A stretch of DNA of 35,000 bases from Neocallimastix lanati (nom. inval.) (GCA_016946835.1 JACVTC010000177.1:60001-95000), one strand, 5' to 3'. Shown: positions 21,864-33,034, numbered from the stretch's first letter. Notes: generated by a model from the letters alone, not told the origin. Numbers and translations: made by a program.

Positions 21864-23557
21864 TTTAAAGGGAGTAGTGTATAATGAGAAGAGATTTTCT
21901 TTGTCGGCATAATTTTCGCAACTGGTTTATTGTTTTTGAATAATTGAAGTCTATCCTTATTTAAATATTCATCGAAATCGATAATAATGGTAAAATTATT
22001 TCTGACAAGATAATGTGTTGAAATTAAGTTATTTTTGATGTTTGGTGCATAGTGGACTTTTGAGAGTTTGAAATCGAAATTTTTAATAGCACCATTATAT
22101 GTTCCTACTTTTACAGTTTTGTCAGATTTTCCGTCAGGATAGGTGATAAATTTGTTGTTGACAGTTTTGGTATCATCTAAGTCTTTTTCTTCTTTTGTTA
22201 AATTTAATGAGGTACCGCTGTCAATAATCCATCTTGCTGGTTCTTTCTTTTGATTAAATGTAGGAGTATCGTTGGGAACAGCATTAACATTAATATTTCC
22301 TGAAAATCCAGTGAAAATTTCATCTTTGCTAGGTTCATCAGAATCTTCTAAATCAGTAGTATTTTTAATTCCTTCTATATTATTGGAACGATAATTTTTG
22401 TTTTTTGAATTGTTTCTTGTTGTGTTGCTTCTTTCTTGGTGTCTGATGTTTTCATTTGAAGGATTTTTATTATTTCTTCTATCTTTTCTTCTAGGATTTA
22501 AAAAACATTCATCGGTAGTGTGTCCGTGTTTATGGCAAATGTGACAATATTTTTCTTTTTCTTTATCTTTATCAGAGTCATTTTTAAATTTATATGGTAA
22601 TTTACCATTTCTAACTCTATTAACCGAAAGCTCTTGTGTAGTTTCGTTGCTATAGTCAATTTTCTTTATGTCTTTGTATTTTTTAATAAAAACACTAGTC
22701 AAGGCTATCCGTTCTTTTAATTCTTCAAAGGTTTTAAATTCGACTAATAGTACTGGAGGAACTCCAAATTTAACAATTTCTTCAGCTGAAAGTAAAATTT
22801 TAGTTTCTTCGTCTAATTTTGTTTTTTCACATCTTTTTGATTCCTTATCGTGAAGTTGAAACAAGTAATTTAATTTGTCTATATAGAGTTTTATATCGTT
22901 ATTTTCGACCTCTAGTTTCTTGATTTGGTATTCAATTTGATATAATTTTGAAGGTCCAACCTGCAAGAAGTAACTTTCTAATCTTATAATCATTTCATAG
23001 GCGGTTTCACATCCTTCAATAAGTTCGACGGTAGTTGAATCTAAGCTGCTTTCGATGATGGTTTGGGTCGCACAGTCTTCTTTGATTTCATCATCATCCA
23101 TTTCTGTAATATCTATGTCATTTTTGATACAGTCAATAAGATCTAATGCCGTTAAGTGACGTTTGAGAGCTCTATACCATCTTGGAAAGTTTTCTGTAGT
23201 TAATTTAAAATTTTGATAATTAAAAATCGATTTATTTGTCATATCTGACTTCTTTCTTCTCATGAGTTTTTCGTTGACTCTGTTTAATCTTTTAATAAAA
23301 TTCTTTGTGTTTCTATCTAAGATTGAGGATTGTTTGTTGATATTTTCTTCTAAGTCATTTAAATTTTCTTCAATGTGTTTTCTTTTTGACTTTGAAATAT
23401 TATTTTGTTTGTTTACATTTTCTTCAAAGTCTTTCAAAAAATTAAAATCATCATTTTCGTAATCTTGAATTTCATGTTCTTCACTTTCATAATTATAGTT
23501 TTGTGAAGTTGATGATTCTTTAGATTTTCCTGAATTTTTAGATTTGTCAGTTTCCAT
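21848..23557 (-). CDS. gag: Copia gag and protease, 569 aa
   Basis: Complete frame from ATG at 23557. The N-terminal 100 residues are charged and coiled-coil-like (NDLEENINKQ). The gag core (about 110-300) has the Copia-type pattern W-Y-R-A-L, LESYFLQVGPSKLYQIEYQI. The CCHC zinc knuckle is C338-x2-C341-x4-H346-x4-C351. The aspartic protease active site is D446-S-G-T in ARWIIDSGTS. The true reading continued into integrase; here the frame shifts near 21913-21916 and ends 23 codons later at 21848. Gag forms the virus-like particle and the knuckle binds the element RNA. The leader 23558-23731 separates ATG from the primer-binding site. Confidence 0.93.
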   Translation of the reverse strand: METDKSKNSGKSKESSTSQNYNYESEEHEIQDYENDDFNFLKDFEENVNKQNNISKSKRKHIEENLNDLEENINKQSSILDRNTKNFIKRLNRVNEKLMRRKKSDMTNKSIFNYQNFKLTTENFPRWYRALKRHLTALDLIDCIKNDIDITEMDDDEIKEDCATQTIIESSLDSTTVELIEGCETAYEMIIRLESYFLQVGPSKLYQIEYQIKKLEVENNDIKLYIDKLNYLFQLHDKESKRCEKTKLDEETKILLSAEEIVKFGVPPVLLVEFKTFEELKERIALTSVFIKKYKDIKKIDYSNETTQELSVNRVRNGKLPYKFKNDSDKDKEKEKYCHICHKHGHTTDECFLNPRRKDRRNNKNPSNENIRHQERSNTTRNNSKNKNYRSNNIEGIKNTTDLEDSDEPSKDEIFTGFSGNINVNAVPNDTPTFNQKKEPARWIIDSGTSLNLTKEEKDLDDTKTVNNKFITYPDGKSDKTVKVGTYNGAIKNFDFKLSKVHYAPNIKNNLISTHYLVRNNFTIIIDFDEYLNKDRLQLFKNNKPVAKIMPTKKISSHYTLLPLKCINL

Positions 23558-23731
23558 TTTGGAATTTAGAATTTTGAATTTTAATTAATTTTAAAAAAAA
23601 AAAAATTTAAATTTTGAAATTTTTAATTTTGAAATCTAATTTCAATAATTTTGAATTTGTATATTTTTAAATTATTTATTTAATATTTTAATTATAACAA
23701 GCTTGTTTAATTTAATTTTTGTATTTTTATA

Positions 23732-23766
23732 GCTAATAGCTCATTAGGTAAGTGAGACTCTTAATC
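23732..23766 (-). promoter_or_regulatory. Primer-binding site matching the 5' half of a tRNA-Lys(CUU)-like molecule
   Basis: Directly next to the LTR end. The plus strand reads like the first 35-40 nt of a tRNA: a D-arm pattern TAGCTCATTAGG and an anticodon stem-loop segment GACTCTTAATC, where CTCTTAA is the loop with anticodon CUU. The element strand is its complement, as expected for priming by a tRNA cleaved in or just after the anticodon loop, a mechanism known from Drosophila copia and some fungal Copia elements. The tRNA identity is inferred. Confidence 0.65.
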
Positions 23767-24167
23767 TGTTAAGAATGTAACTGAAATCTCACAATTTCAA
23801 TTATGATTATTTATAGTTAATATGGCTTTTATTTATTTATATTTAATTATATGAATATTACATAATAAAGAATATTACAGTTTAACAAAAATATAATAAA
23901 TAAGATTTATAATAACTATCTAATAACTAATGTATTCATAATGTGGCTAATAGTGGCGTATTAATATTACAATGTATAATGTATACTTATAATGTAGCTA
24001 ATACTTAACAATTATATTAATATATTTTATGATAAAAAGTTACTAGCACTTAATTATTCTAAATTAAATGCTTTTATATTAATACATTGTGGCTTATACA
24101 TTATTATATTACAATATGTTTCAATACATTTGAAGCTTATTTTTCATACATTTCACATATTCTAACA
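23767..24167 (-). mobile_element. LTR (401 bp) shared by two tandem LTR units
   Basis: Ends TGTTAGAATA...TTCTTAACA on the minus strand (TG...CA). On its left is a PBS, so it is the 5' LTR of the gag-pol element. On its right (24168-24180) is a polypurine tract, so it is also the 3' LTR of the noncoding unit 24168-25950. The right-hand 150-160 bp (about 24008-24167) are almost identical to 25980-26131; the left part is not related to the left part of that LTR. Confidence 0.8.
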
Positions 24168-25837
24168 TTCCCCCTTAAACCTAGATATTCAATAATGAAT
24201 AAATTAGTTTACTGGTGAATATGTGTATATAAAATTATCCTATTTTATAATATTAACTTGATATTATTAAACTGTTATATATATTTCTATCCAAAATTAA
24301 CCTCTAATTTTACATGAATAAAATATTTTTTATGTTATATTAATTATTTAATTTAATTTAAATATTGCTAAAATAATTTCTTAAATATATATATAATCTA
24401 ATAATTTCCCCCTAAAACTAAAGTATTTAATATTTTTACACCTTTAATAAATATTAGATGAATCTATGTCATCTTTAATATAAAATAATTATATGGTTTA
24501 AATATACCATTTATATATGATGGAAACCTTTCTCTTGAAGGGTGATATTATACCATTGCAATTTGTGTGAATACCTCTTATATATTGGGTTTTATATCAT
24601 TAATAATTATAATCCGCATTATAGATTAGCGTTAACTTGTATATATTTTCGCTTTGTAGTTTTAGCGATAACTATTAAAATAGATTGTTAATTATATATT
24701 GGTGTATTTGATAAATCATAATCTTGGGGTATTAAAATTGATTGTATTTATAATTAATTATATTTTAGTTATTTAAACTTATTAGTAATAATATAAATTG
24801 TTTCATAATTGATTAATATTCACTATTTCAGTTAATTCTTTCTTAAAGGTTAATTTTGTTAATTTTCGTTATTAGGCTATTTTATTCATTTCAAGATAAA
24901 TATTATTTTCAAATAATTAGCTCAAAGAATCAGTTAAGTGACTCTTCTTTAATATTTTTATTTTCTTTTATATTTTTATAATTTGTATTTTATTTTGCCT
25001 ACTTTCCCCCTAAAATCCAAATTTCTAAAAAGGATTATATACATTTGAATTTTTTCATCATTAAAATATTAATTATAAAATTTTAATAGTTTTAAATACT
25101 CTGTAATAAATAAGTATAGTTTATAAATGGATAAACATCATCCATTTTTATATAACTCATGGTTATATTTATTATTTTATTATACCTTTCATCACGAAGG
25201 TTTGTATTATGATTATATTAAATAATTTTTTTTTTTTTATTTAAACCTATTTCACGCTAGGTCTAATAATATTATTATTGTTAGAATGTACCCTAGGAAT
25301 TACCATTCTATTATATTTCCCTTGAATATTTGGGATATTATATATTAATTATTTTATATGAGGTCTCTGACATATAGACTCCTCCATTATTGTAGTTTAT
25401 ATTTATATATACGCGTTTAATATTTATAAATACGCGTTAAAATAACTATACTTTAAATAATATGTTTTGTATATTCATGGGGCGGAAATAGTCCATCACA
25501 TAGTAGATTCCTTCATGTATAGATATTATATTACTAATAGCCAAAAGCTTATTTGTTAAAATATCAAAATATAGTTTCAATTAAGAGTCTCTAGTATGAA
25601 TATATATAATTTTCTTTTATATACGTTTATACGTGTTTTTTCTTTTTAAATAAATATTTTTATATTTTTTTTTTGAGTTTTACTTATCCTGAAATAACTT
25701 CTTTTATCAACAGTTTTATATTTTACGCGTTTCTTCAATTTTTTTTGTCTTGATCATTTTGATCAGTTATCAGTTTTATTAGTCATCTTAAAAATTGACA
25801 TAATAAGCAACCTTTATCATAATTTAAAATTCAATTA

Positions 25838-25877
<40 letters not shown>

Positions 25878-25950
25878 TGACATAATATTGTTTCCGGCAA
25901 AAGATTCTTTTGCTATGAATCTTTTTAAGAGTCAGATGAGACTCTTAATC
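24168..25950 (-). mobile_element. Noncoding interior of an LTR unit with repeated polypurine tracts
   Basis: Bounded by a PBS next to the LTR at 25951 and by a polypurine tract (TTTAAGGGGGAA, minus strand) next to the LTR at 24167. No ORF of note on either strand. A TTCCCCCTWAAA block occurs three times (about 24168, 24407 and 25010). Several short inverted motifs recur, e.g. CCTTTCATCACGAAGG (about 25187) and CCTTTCTCTTGAAGG (about 24527). This fits a nonautonomous LTR element (LARD/TRIM-like) that would depend on a Copia partner for proteins. Confidence 0.65.
25918..25950 (-). promoter_or_regulatory. Second primer-binding site
   Basis: Plus strand GATGAGACTCTTAATC abuts the LTR start at 25951. 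It shares the core GAGACTCTTAATC with the PBS at 23732-23766 but diverges upstream, so complementarity to the same tRNA region is shorter. Confidence 0.55.
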
Positions 25951-26131
25951 TGTTAAGAGTTATGAATTTATGGTTTATAATTATGTCAAATTTATTAATA
26001 TATTTTATGATAAAGAGTTACTAGCACTTAATTATTCTAAATTAAATGCTTTTATATTAATACATTGTGGCTTATACATTATTATATTACAATATGTTTC
26101 AATACATTTGAAGCTTATTTTTCATACATTT
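25951..26131 (-). mobile_element. LTR truncated by the minisatellite
   Basis: Left end TGTTAAGAG is intact and next to a PBS. The right end stops at TTCATACATTT; the terminal CACATATTCTAACA seen at 24154-24167 is missing and the 38-bp array starts at once. About 145 bp match the U3 half of 23767-24167 with only a few differences. Confidence 0.82.
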
Positions 26132-27866
26132 ACTTCACTTCAATATTTTATTTAATTATTTTTGTATATACTTAATATTTATATTTTATTTAATTATAAT
26201 TAAAAACACTTCACTTTAATATTATAATTAATAATTTTAATAAACTCTACAGTTTTATATTTTATTTAATTATTCTTATAAATACTTCACTTTAATAATA
26301 TTTTATTTAATTATTCTATTAAACACATCTCTTTAATATATTATTTAATTATTCTTATAAATACTTCACATTAATATTTTATTTAATTATTTTAATAAAC
26401 ACTCCTCTTTAATATTTTATTTAATTATTCTATTAAACAAATCTCTTTAATATATTATTTAATTATTTTAATAAATACTTCACATTAATATATTATTTAA
26501 TTATTTTAATGAATACTTCACTTTAATATTTTATTTAATTATTATTATAAATACTTCACTTTAATAATATTTTATTTAATTATTTTAATAAATACATCAC
26601 TTTAATAATGTTTTATTTAATTATTCTATTAAACACATCTCTTTAATATATTATTTAATTATTCTTATAAATACTTCACATTAATATTTTATTTAATTAT
26701 TTTAATAAATACTTCACTTTAATATTTTATTTAATTATTCTATTAAGCAAATCTCTTTATAATATATTATTTAATTATTCTTGTAAATACTTCACTTTAA
26801 TATTTTATTTAAATATTTTAATAAACATTCCACATTAATATTTTATTTCATTATTCTTATAAAAACCCATTTTTAATATTTTATTTAATTATTTTAATAA
26901 ATACTTTACTTTAATATTTTATTTAATTATTATTATAAACACTTCACTTTAATAATATTTTATTTAATTATTATTATAAATACTTTACTTTAATATTTTA
27001 TTTAATTATTCTATTAAACACATTTTCTTTAATATATTATTTAATTATTCTTATAAATACTTCACTTTAATATATTATTTAATTATTTTAATAAATACTT
27101 CACTTTAATATTTTATTTAATTATTATTATAAATACTTCACTTTAATAATATTTTATTTAATTATTTTAATAAACACTCCTCTTTAATATTTTATTTAAT
27201 TATTCTATTAAACACATCTCTTTAATATATTATTTAATTATTTTAATAAATACTTCACTTTTATATTTTATTTAAATATTTTAATAAACATTCCACATTA
27301 ATATTTTATTTCATTATTCTTATAAAAACCCATTTTTAATATTTTATTTAATTATTTTAATAAATACTTTAATATTTTATTTAATTATATTAATAAATAT
27401 TTCAATTTAATATTTTATTTAATTATTATTATAAATACTTTAATATTTTATTTAATTATTCTATTAAACACATTTTCTTTAATATATTATTTAATTATTC
27501 TTATAAATACTTCACTTTATTATTTTATTTAATTATTTTAATAAACCCTCCCCTTTAATATTTTATTTAATTATTATAATAAATACTTCATTTTAATATT
27601 TTATTTAATTATAATAAAAAACTCTCCATTTTAATATTTTATTTAATTATATTAATAAATATTTCAATTTAATATTTTATTTAATTATTATTATAAACAC
27701 TTCACTTTAATAATATTTTATTTAATTATTTTAATAAATACTTCACTTTAATATCTTATTTAATTATTCTATTAAACACATCTCTTTTATATATTATAAA
27801 ATTATTCTTATAAATATTTCAATTTATTATTTTATTTAATTATTTTAATAAACACTTTACTTTAAA
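26132..27866. repeat. 38-bp AT-rich minisatellite, about 45 copies
   Basis: Units of roughly 37-39 bp: ATTTTATTTAATTATT plus TTAATAAATACTTCACTTTA, with variants TCTATTAAACACATCTC and CTTATAAATACTTCAC. Variant units recur in blocks, as expected from rounds of unequal exchange. It sits exactly between a truncated LTR and a LINE fragment. No ORF on either strand. Confidence 0.93.
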
Positions 27867-28310
27867 GTTTTTCACGAGCTTTCGAAGTTAGGGATATATT
27901 AGTAATAAACTAAAGGCATTTACCCCGAATTCCAATATTATTAAATTTTGTTAAGTTAAGTATATCATAAATTGGAACTGAGCTGAATCATAAATTTTTT
28001 TAATTCAAGAAAAATAAGAAAGGTAAATCGATCATTAAATTTTCTTCTTTTGAAAGTTTCATGAATGGAGACAAATAAACTAATACATTCTTCTGTATTT
28101 ATAAAACCAAACTGTTCTGGTCTAATAATTCCATTGAGAAAAAAGCATAATCGACAATTGTTTTAGTGACAATTTTAAATATTTATTCCTGCAATGATGA
28201 GTAAAACATTACGGTTAATTATTACAATCTGAAAGATCTCCTTTCTTAGGAAATAGAAACAATAGAAGAAGAATTCCATTCATCAGGGAAATCACCATCC
28301 TAAATTTTAT
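27867..28310 (-). pseudogene. Decayed non-LTR (LINE) reverse transcriptase fragment
   Basis: The minus strand gives the RT N-terminal half in shifting frames: DGDFPDEWNSSSIVSI, KKGDLSDCNN, then NGIIRPEQFGF, TEECISLFVSIHETF, FLELKK (start of the motif that normally contains the first catalytic Asp), YDILNLTKFNNIGIRGKCL and ITNISLTSKARE. The order matches LINE RT motifs 0-3. Several frameshifts and stops; no YxDD region and no endonuclease remain within it. Its right border has a TTTAG just before DGDF. Confidence 0.85.
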
Positions 28311-28454
28311 TAAATATCAATATGAAATTATAAAAATTTCTTTTATATTTCAATAATTAAATATTAATTTTAAATGAATAATTATTATTAAACTTTAAAA
28401 ACAAAGTTTAAAATACTGTCTTAAATATGTTATAAATTATACTATTATATATGT
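28311..28454. other. AT-rich spacer between LINE fragment and duplication B
   Basis: Short A/T stretch with nothing recognised. Confidence 0.5.
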
Positions 28455-29110
28455 TAAATAATATTATTCTATTAAAACAATAATATATATATTTTCTTAT
28501 TTGAAAAAAGTAAAAAAAAATATAATTAAAATTATTAAAAAAAAATTGCAAAAATACACATGAAATTTCATATGTCAATGAATAATTTAAAGATTATTAT
28601 ATTAAATCATTTAAGTAATTTTAACTAATTTATTCATCACAATTATTAACTTAATATTTGATGTTAATGGGTTTTATTTTTTTATTTTTTTATATTTTTA
28701 TTTTTATTTTTTTTATTTGTATTTTTTTATTTGTATTTTTTTTTTTTTTTTTAGAATTTTTAATATAACTATTGAAACAATAAAAACTATTGAAAGGAAA
28801 AAAAAAATTTAAAATCATTTTTAAAATTATAAAAATTAATAGTTATGGTTATACTTATTATTAAGATTTATTATAAAACTATAATAGATGCCATTTATAT
28901 AAATTATACTCATTATTTATAATAATATACTTTTTATTTGAAATTTTTTTTTTTTAAAAAAAAGGTTTAAAAGAGTACAAATTTATACGAAAAAAATTTA
29001 TAAAATAATAATTCATACCTATTATCAAATATAACATTTACTCATTTTCAATTTTATGATACATATTAAGAATATTTCGAACTTTTGGATAAAGATAGAT
29101 CAAAGCCTAT

Positions 29111-29142
<32 letters not shown>

Positions 29143-29273
29143 TTTTTTTAGCTAGTTATTTCTTTAAAATTTTATATTAAAGAAAAAAAAAATTATGTTT
29201 TATTCTTTAATAATACAATTATGATGTAAAAAAGGAAGAGGAAAAAAAAAAAAATTTTTTTTTTGTAAAAATG

Positions 29274-29412
<139 letters not shown>

Positions 29413-29633
29413 TTTAATAGTTAACAAAAAGATTTAATTTTTATTATAAATGAATAAATATATAATATTATAGTTTAATAAATTTTAAAAAATATCTATA
29501 AAACTATTATATTCTATTTTTTGTTTTATTTATTTTATTTTTATTTTATTTTTTTAATTTATTTTATTTATTTTAATATTTTTTTTTATTTAAATTTACT
29601 TTTTTATTTTATTCTATTTTTTTATTTAAATTT

Positions 29634-29684
<51 letters not shown>

Positions 29685-30231
29685 TTTATTTTATTTTTTA
29701 TTTTTAAATTATCATTAATAATTTAAATTCAATAATTATATATTTTTTGTTTTCTAAAAAAAAAAAAAAAAAAAAAATAAAGAGGAAAAAACTAAATTCT
29801 TTTATTGATTGTTAATTTTTTATTCAAAATCATATTTTATTTAATATTTAAAGAACTATGTAAATAAATGTATTTTTTTTATATAAATTATTATAAATAT
29901 TTATTTCTAAAAAATTAATTTTTATATATATATATTTTTTTATTTTGTATTATTATTATTTTTTTTTTTTTCAATTAAATCATTTATATAATTTAATTTA
30001 ATTTATTTTTTATTTTATTTTATTTTTTTATTTAATTTTTTTTTATTTTCTTATTTTTAAATTATCATTAATAATTTAAATTCAATAATTATATATTTTT
30101 TGGTTTCTAAAAAAAAAAAAAATAAAGAGGAAAAAACTATATTCTTTTATTGATTATTGTTATTTTTTTATTCAAAATTATATTTTATTTAATATATAAG
30201 GAATTATGTAAATACATTTATTTTTTTATAT

Positions 30232-30295
30232 ATAAACTATTATATTTTTTTTCCGGTGTGTACCACCCTATGCCTCTCAAGAATAAATTATTATA
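30232..30295 (-). mobile_element. 5'-truncated SINE insertion with target-site duplication
   Basis: 30245-30281 is the reverse complement of the 3' end of the SINE at 2172-2418 (CATAGGGYGGTACACACCGG plus A-tail, seen as poly-T on the plus strand). It is flanked by ATAAACTATTATA (30232-30244) and ATAAATTATTATA (30283-30295), a 13-bp duplication with one mismatch. The paralogues near 16852 and 29883 are uninterrupted at this point. Confidence 0.8.
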
Positions 30296-30383
30296 AATAT
30301 TTCTAAAAAAATTAGTTTTTATTTTTTTTTTTTTGCATTTTTTTTTTTTTTTTAAATTAAATCGTCTATATTTAAAGTAAAAT

Positions 30384-30539
30384 TTTTAATATTATTAATT
30401 TTTTTTTTTTTTAACGACCGTAGCAGGATTTCTCCCCACTGCACATCCATAGTCACACAATGGTTTATTACTGGAGCCCTTATCTAACTTCCTACTTAGT
30501 AGGTGGTGCTGTCCCTGCTGGACTTTTAATATTATTAAT
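30384..30539 (-). mobile_element. Second SINE-like insertion with perfect 16-bp target-site duplication
   Basis: 30400-30523 is a GC-richer block of about 110 bp with a 13-T (A-tail) end on its left, so it points to the minus strand. It is flanked by perfect copies of TTTTAATATTATTAAT (30384-30399 and 30524-30539). Its 5' end shares AGTCCAGCAGGGAC with the SINE at 2172-2418 (one mismatch), but the rest is mostly different, so it is a related or composite family. The paralogue at 16976-16991 holds a single copy of the target: the empty site. Confidence 0.88.
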
Positions 30540-30815
30540 ATTTTTTCATTTTTTTTTAAAAAAAAAAAAATATATTAATAAAGTTTTTTTTTTACCAATA
30601 TTTAAATTAAATTTTATTTGTTAGATAACTGATTCTCTATAAAAAAAAAAAAACTTTTATGAATAATAAATACAAAAAAATTTTTTTAATTTGTACAACC
30701 AAAATCTAAATTTACCAAGATCATAATATTTAATTTTAATTTTTTTTTTTTGCATAAATATAAACAATTTATTTATGGCGCATAAATCAAATAGAAAATT
30801 TGTGGCTTGAATATA

Positions 30816-31567
30816 TATTAATTTTTTTGTGTTAATGATGGCAAAGTTAATGAAGAAATTACTGGTGTACAACTAATAATTAGTTGATATTAGTAAACCT
30901 TTTTTGCTTAGAGAATAAATAAATAAAAAAAAATAAAAGTAGTTTCACTGTCAGTTTTTTTTATAATAAATTATTGCTTTGATAATTTTTTTTTAATATA
31001 ATTAACAAATGACAAAAAAAAAAATTAAATGAAAATAGTAATATTAATATGTAATAATGTAAATACTTTTATTGAATCTTTCATTGCTTGTAAAAGGTTT
31101 TATATATATTAAAATAAAATTTAAAAAATATTTATACCATATTATTATTAATAATTAAAAATTTTTTTATATAACATACCTTGAATAAAAGAAATTTATA
31201 AATTTTTATAAAATATTTTTATAAAATTATATTTATTATTTATTATTCTATTATTTATTATTTATTATTTATTATTAATTATTTATTATTTATTATTCAT
31301 TACTTATTATTTATTATTTAATTATTTATTATTTATTATTTATTATTTATTATTTATTAATAAATACTCTTATTATTTGCTATTTATTATTTATATAAAA
31401 AAAAAAAAAGGAGAAAATTTAAACTTTGTGATTGGAAATTTAATTTTTCAGTCGCCTTGAAATAAATTAAATTTTCATTTGTATATTTGACACAAGAAAA
31501 GAAAAAAAAAAAGGAGAAAAAATAGAAAAAATTATTTTTGTAAAACAATTTCCATAATAGGAGAAAT

Positions 31568-31608
<41 letters not shown>

Positions 31609-33001
31609 AACAATTTTCTATATATATATATTATATATATAAATGAACAAAAATAGAAATTGGATATTTAGTATATTCAAATAAATAATAAAGAATTACT
31701 GCATTTAACTAATTATTAGTTAACTAATAGGAAAGGAAAATTTCATATTTATTTATTTATATTTTTTCTTTTATAAAATAATAATAATAAATAAAAAAAA
31801 AAAAAAAAAAAAAAAAGGTAATATATATAAAAATTAATATAAGAATTAAAAATATTTTTTTTATAATCTTCTCTGATTATATTTTAATTTTCTTGTTTAT
31901 ATTTTTATTTATTTTTATTTATTTACATTTCATATTTTACATTAATTTTAAAATACTTTTTATATAGTTTAAAATGATATTTAATAAACAAATAATAAGA
32001 ATTTAAAAATAAACCACACACATACGCACACACAAAATATATATATATATTATTACAGTATAGAAAATAGAAAATACTATTTAATTATTACAAATTATTA
32101 ATAATTGTAAATATCTATATTAATTTATAAATAAAATGATGTGAAATCATCAATATATCTATCTATATTTATAGATTTCATTAAAAAGAATACAGATAAA
32201 TTAAAAATATATATAATATATAAATAAATAAAGATATAAAAGAGTCTTTATACTTTTATTATTTTTTTAATTTTTAATTTTAATTATTGTCAGAGTTTTA
32301 ACAAATAATTAACATTTATTTTTAATTATTTATCACAAGTTATAAATAATAATATTATAAATAATAATAAAATGTAAAAATGAATTAAAAATTTTCATCA
32401 TTATTTTCTATTTAATTAATTTTTTTTTTTTTTTTTTAAGACCAACCTTTTATTTAAAATTAATTAAATTTAAAAAATAAAATAAAAATAAAAAAAATAT
32501 AATATAAATTTATTTTATATTTATTCTATATATTTTATATATATATTTTATATTTATTTTATATTTATTCTATATATTTTATATATATATATTTTATATT
32601 CATTCTATATATTTTATATTTATATATTTTATATTTATTTTATATTTATTTATTTTATATTATGTATATACTTTATATTTTAAGAATTTACTTCATATTT
32701 ATATTTCAACATATATTCATATTAAATTTTATAATATATTTATATATATAGTATATACATTTGAATTAATATTTTTTATTTAGTTTTTATATCATAAAAA
32801 TTTTATTATATAAATCATAATATTTTATTTTAATTAAAGTTTAATATTAAAAAAGAACATATGAATATATAAATTATTATATGATTTAATGTATATTACA
32901 TTTACATTATAAATATATTATTAATATAGTCTTATATATATTATTTTTTAATTTATAGAACTAAAAATTAAAGTTAAAGTTAAAATTAAAATTAATATTA
33001 A

Positions 33002-33034
<33 letters not shown>

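Larger units (their letters stand above)
19730..24167 (-). mobile_element. Ty1/Copia retrotransposon, 3'-truncated
   Basis: Order on the minus strand: LTR (24167-23767), PBS, gag-PR, integrase, RT; domain order PR-IN-RT identifies Copia rather than Gypsy. The 3' end (RNase H, polypurine tract, 3' LTR) is missing and replaced by the duplicated LRR-gene segment at 19729. Confidence 0.92.

Noticed and set aside
23732-23815. Possible genuine tRNA-Lys gene
   Set aside because: The 5' half looks like a tRNA, but the anticodon stem pairs only 3 bp, there is no good T-loop and the acceptor stem does not pair. Position beside an LTR explains it as a primer-binding site.
30657-30872. 71-residue minus-strand ORF
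   Set aside because: AT-driven composition (Phe/Ile/Lys/Tyr); the paralogous stretch near 17110-17240 does not keep the frame.
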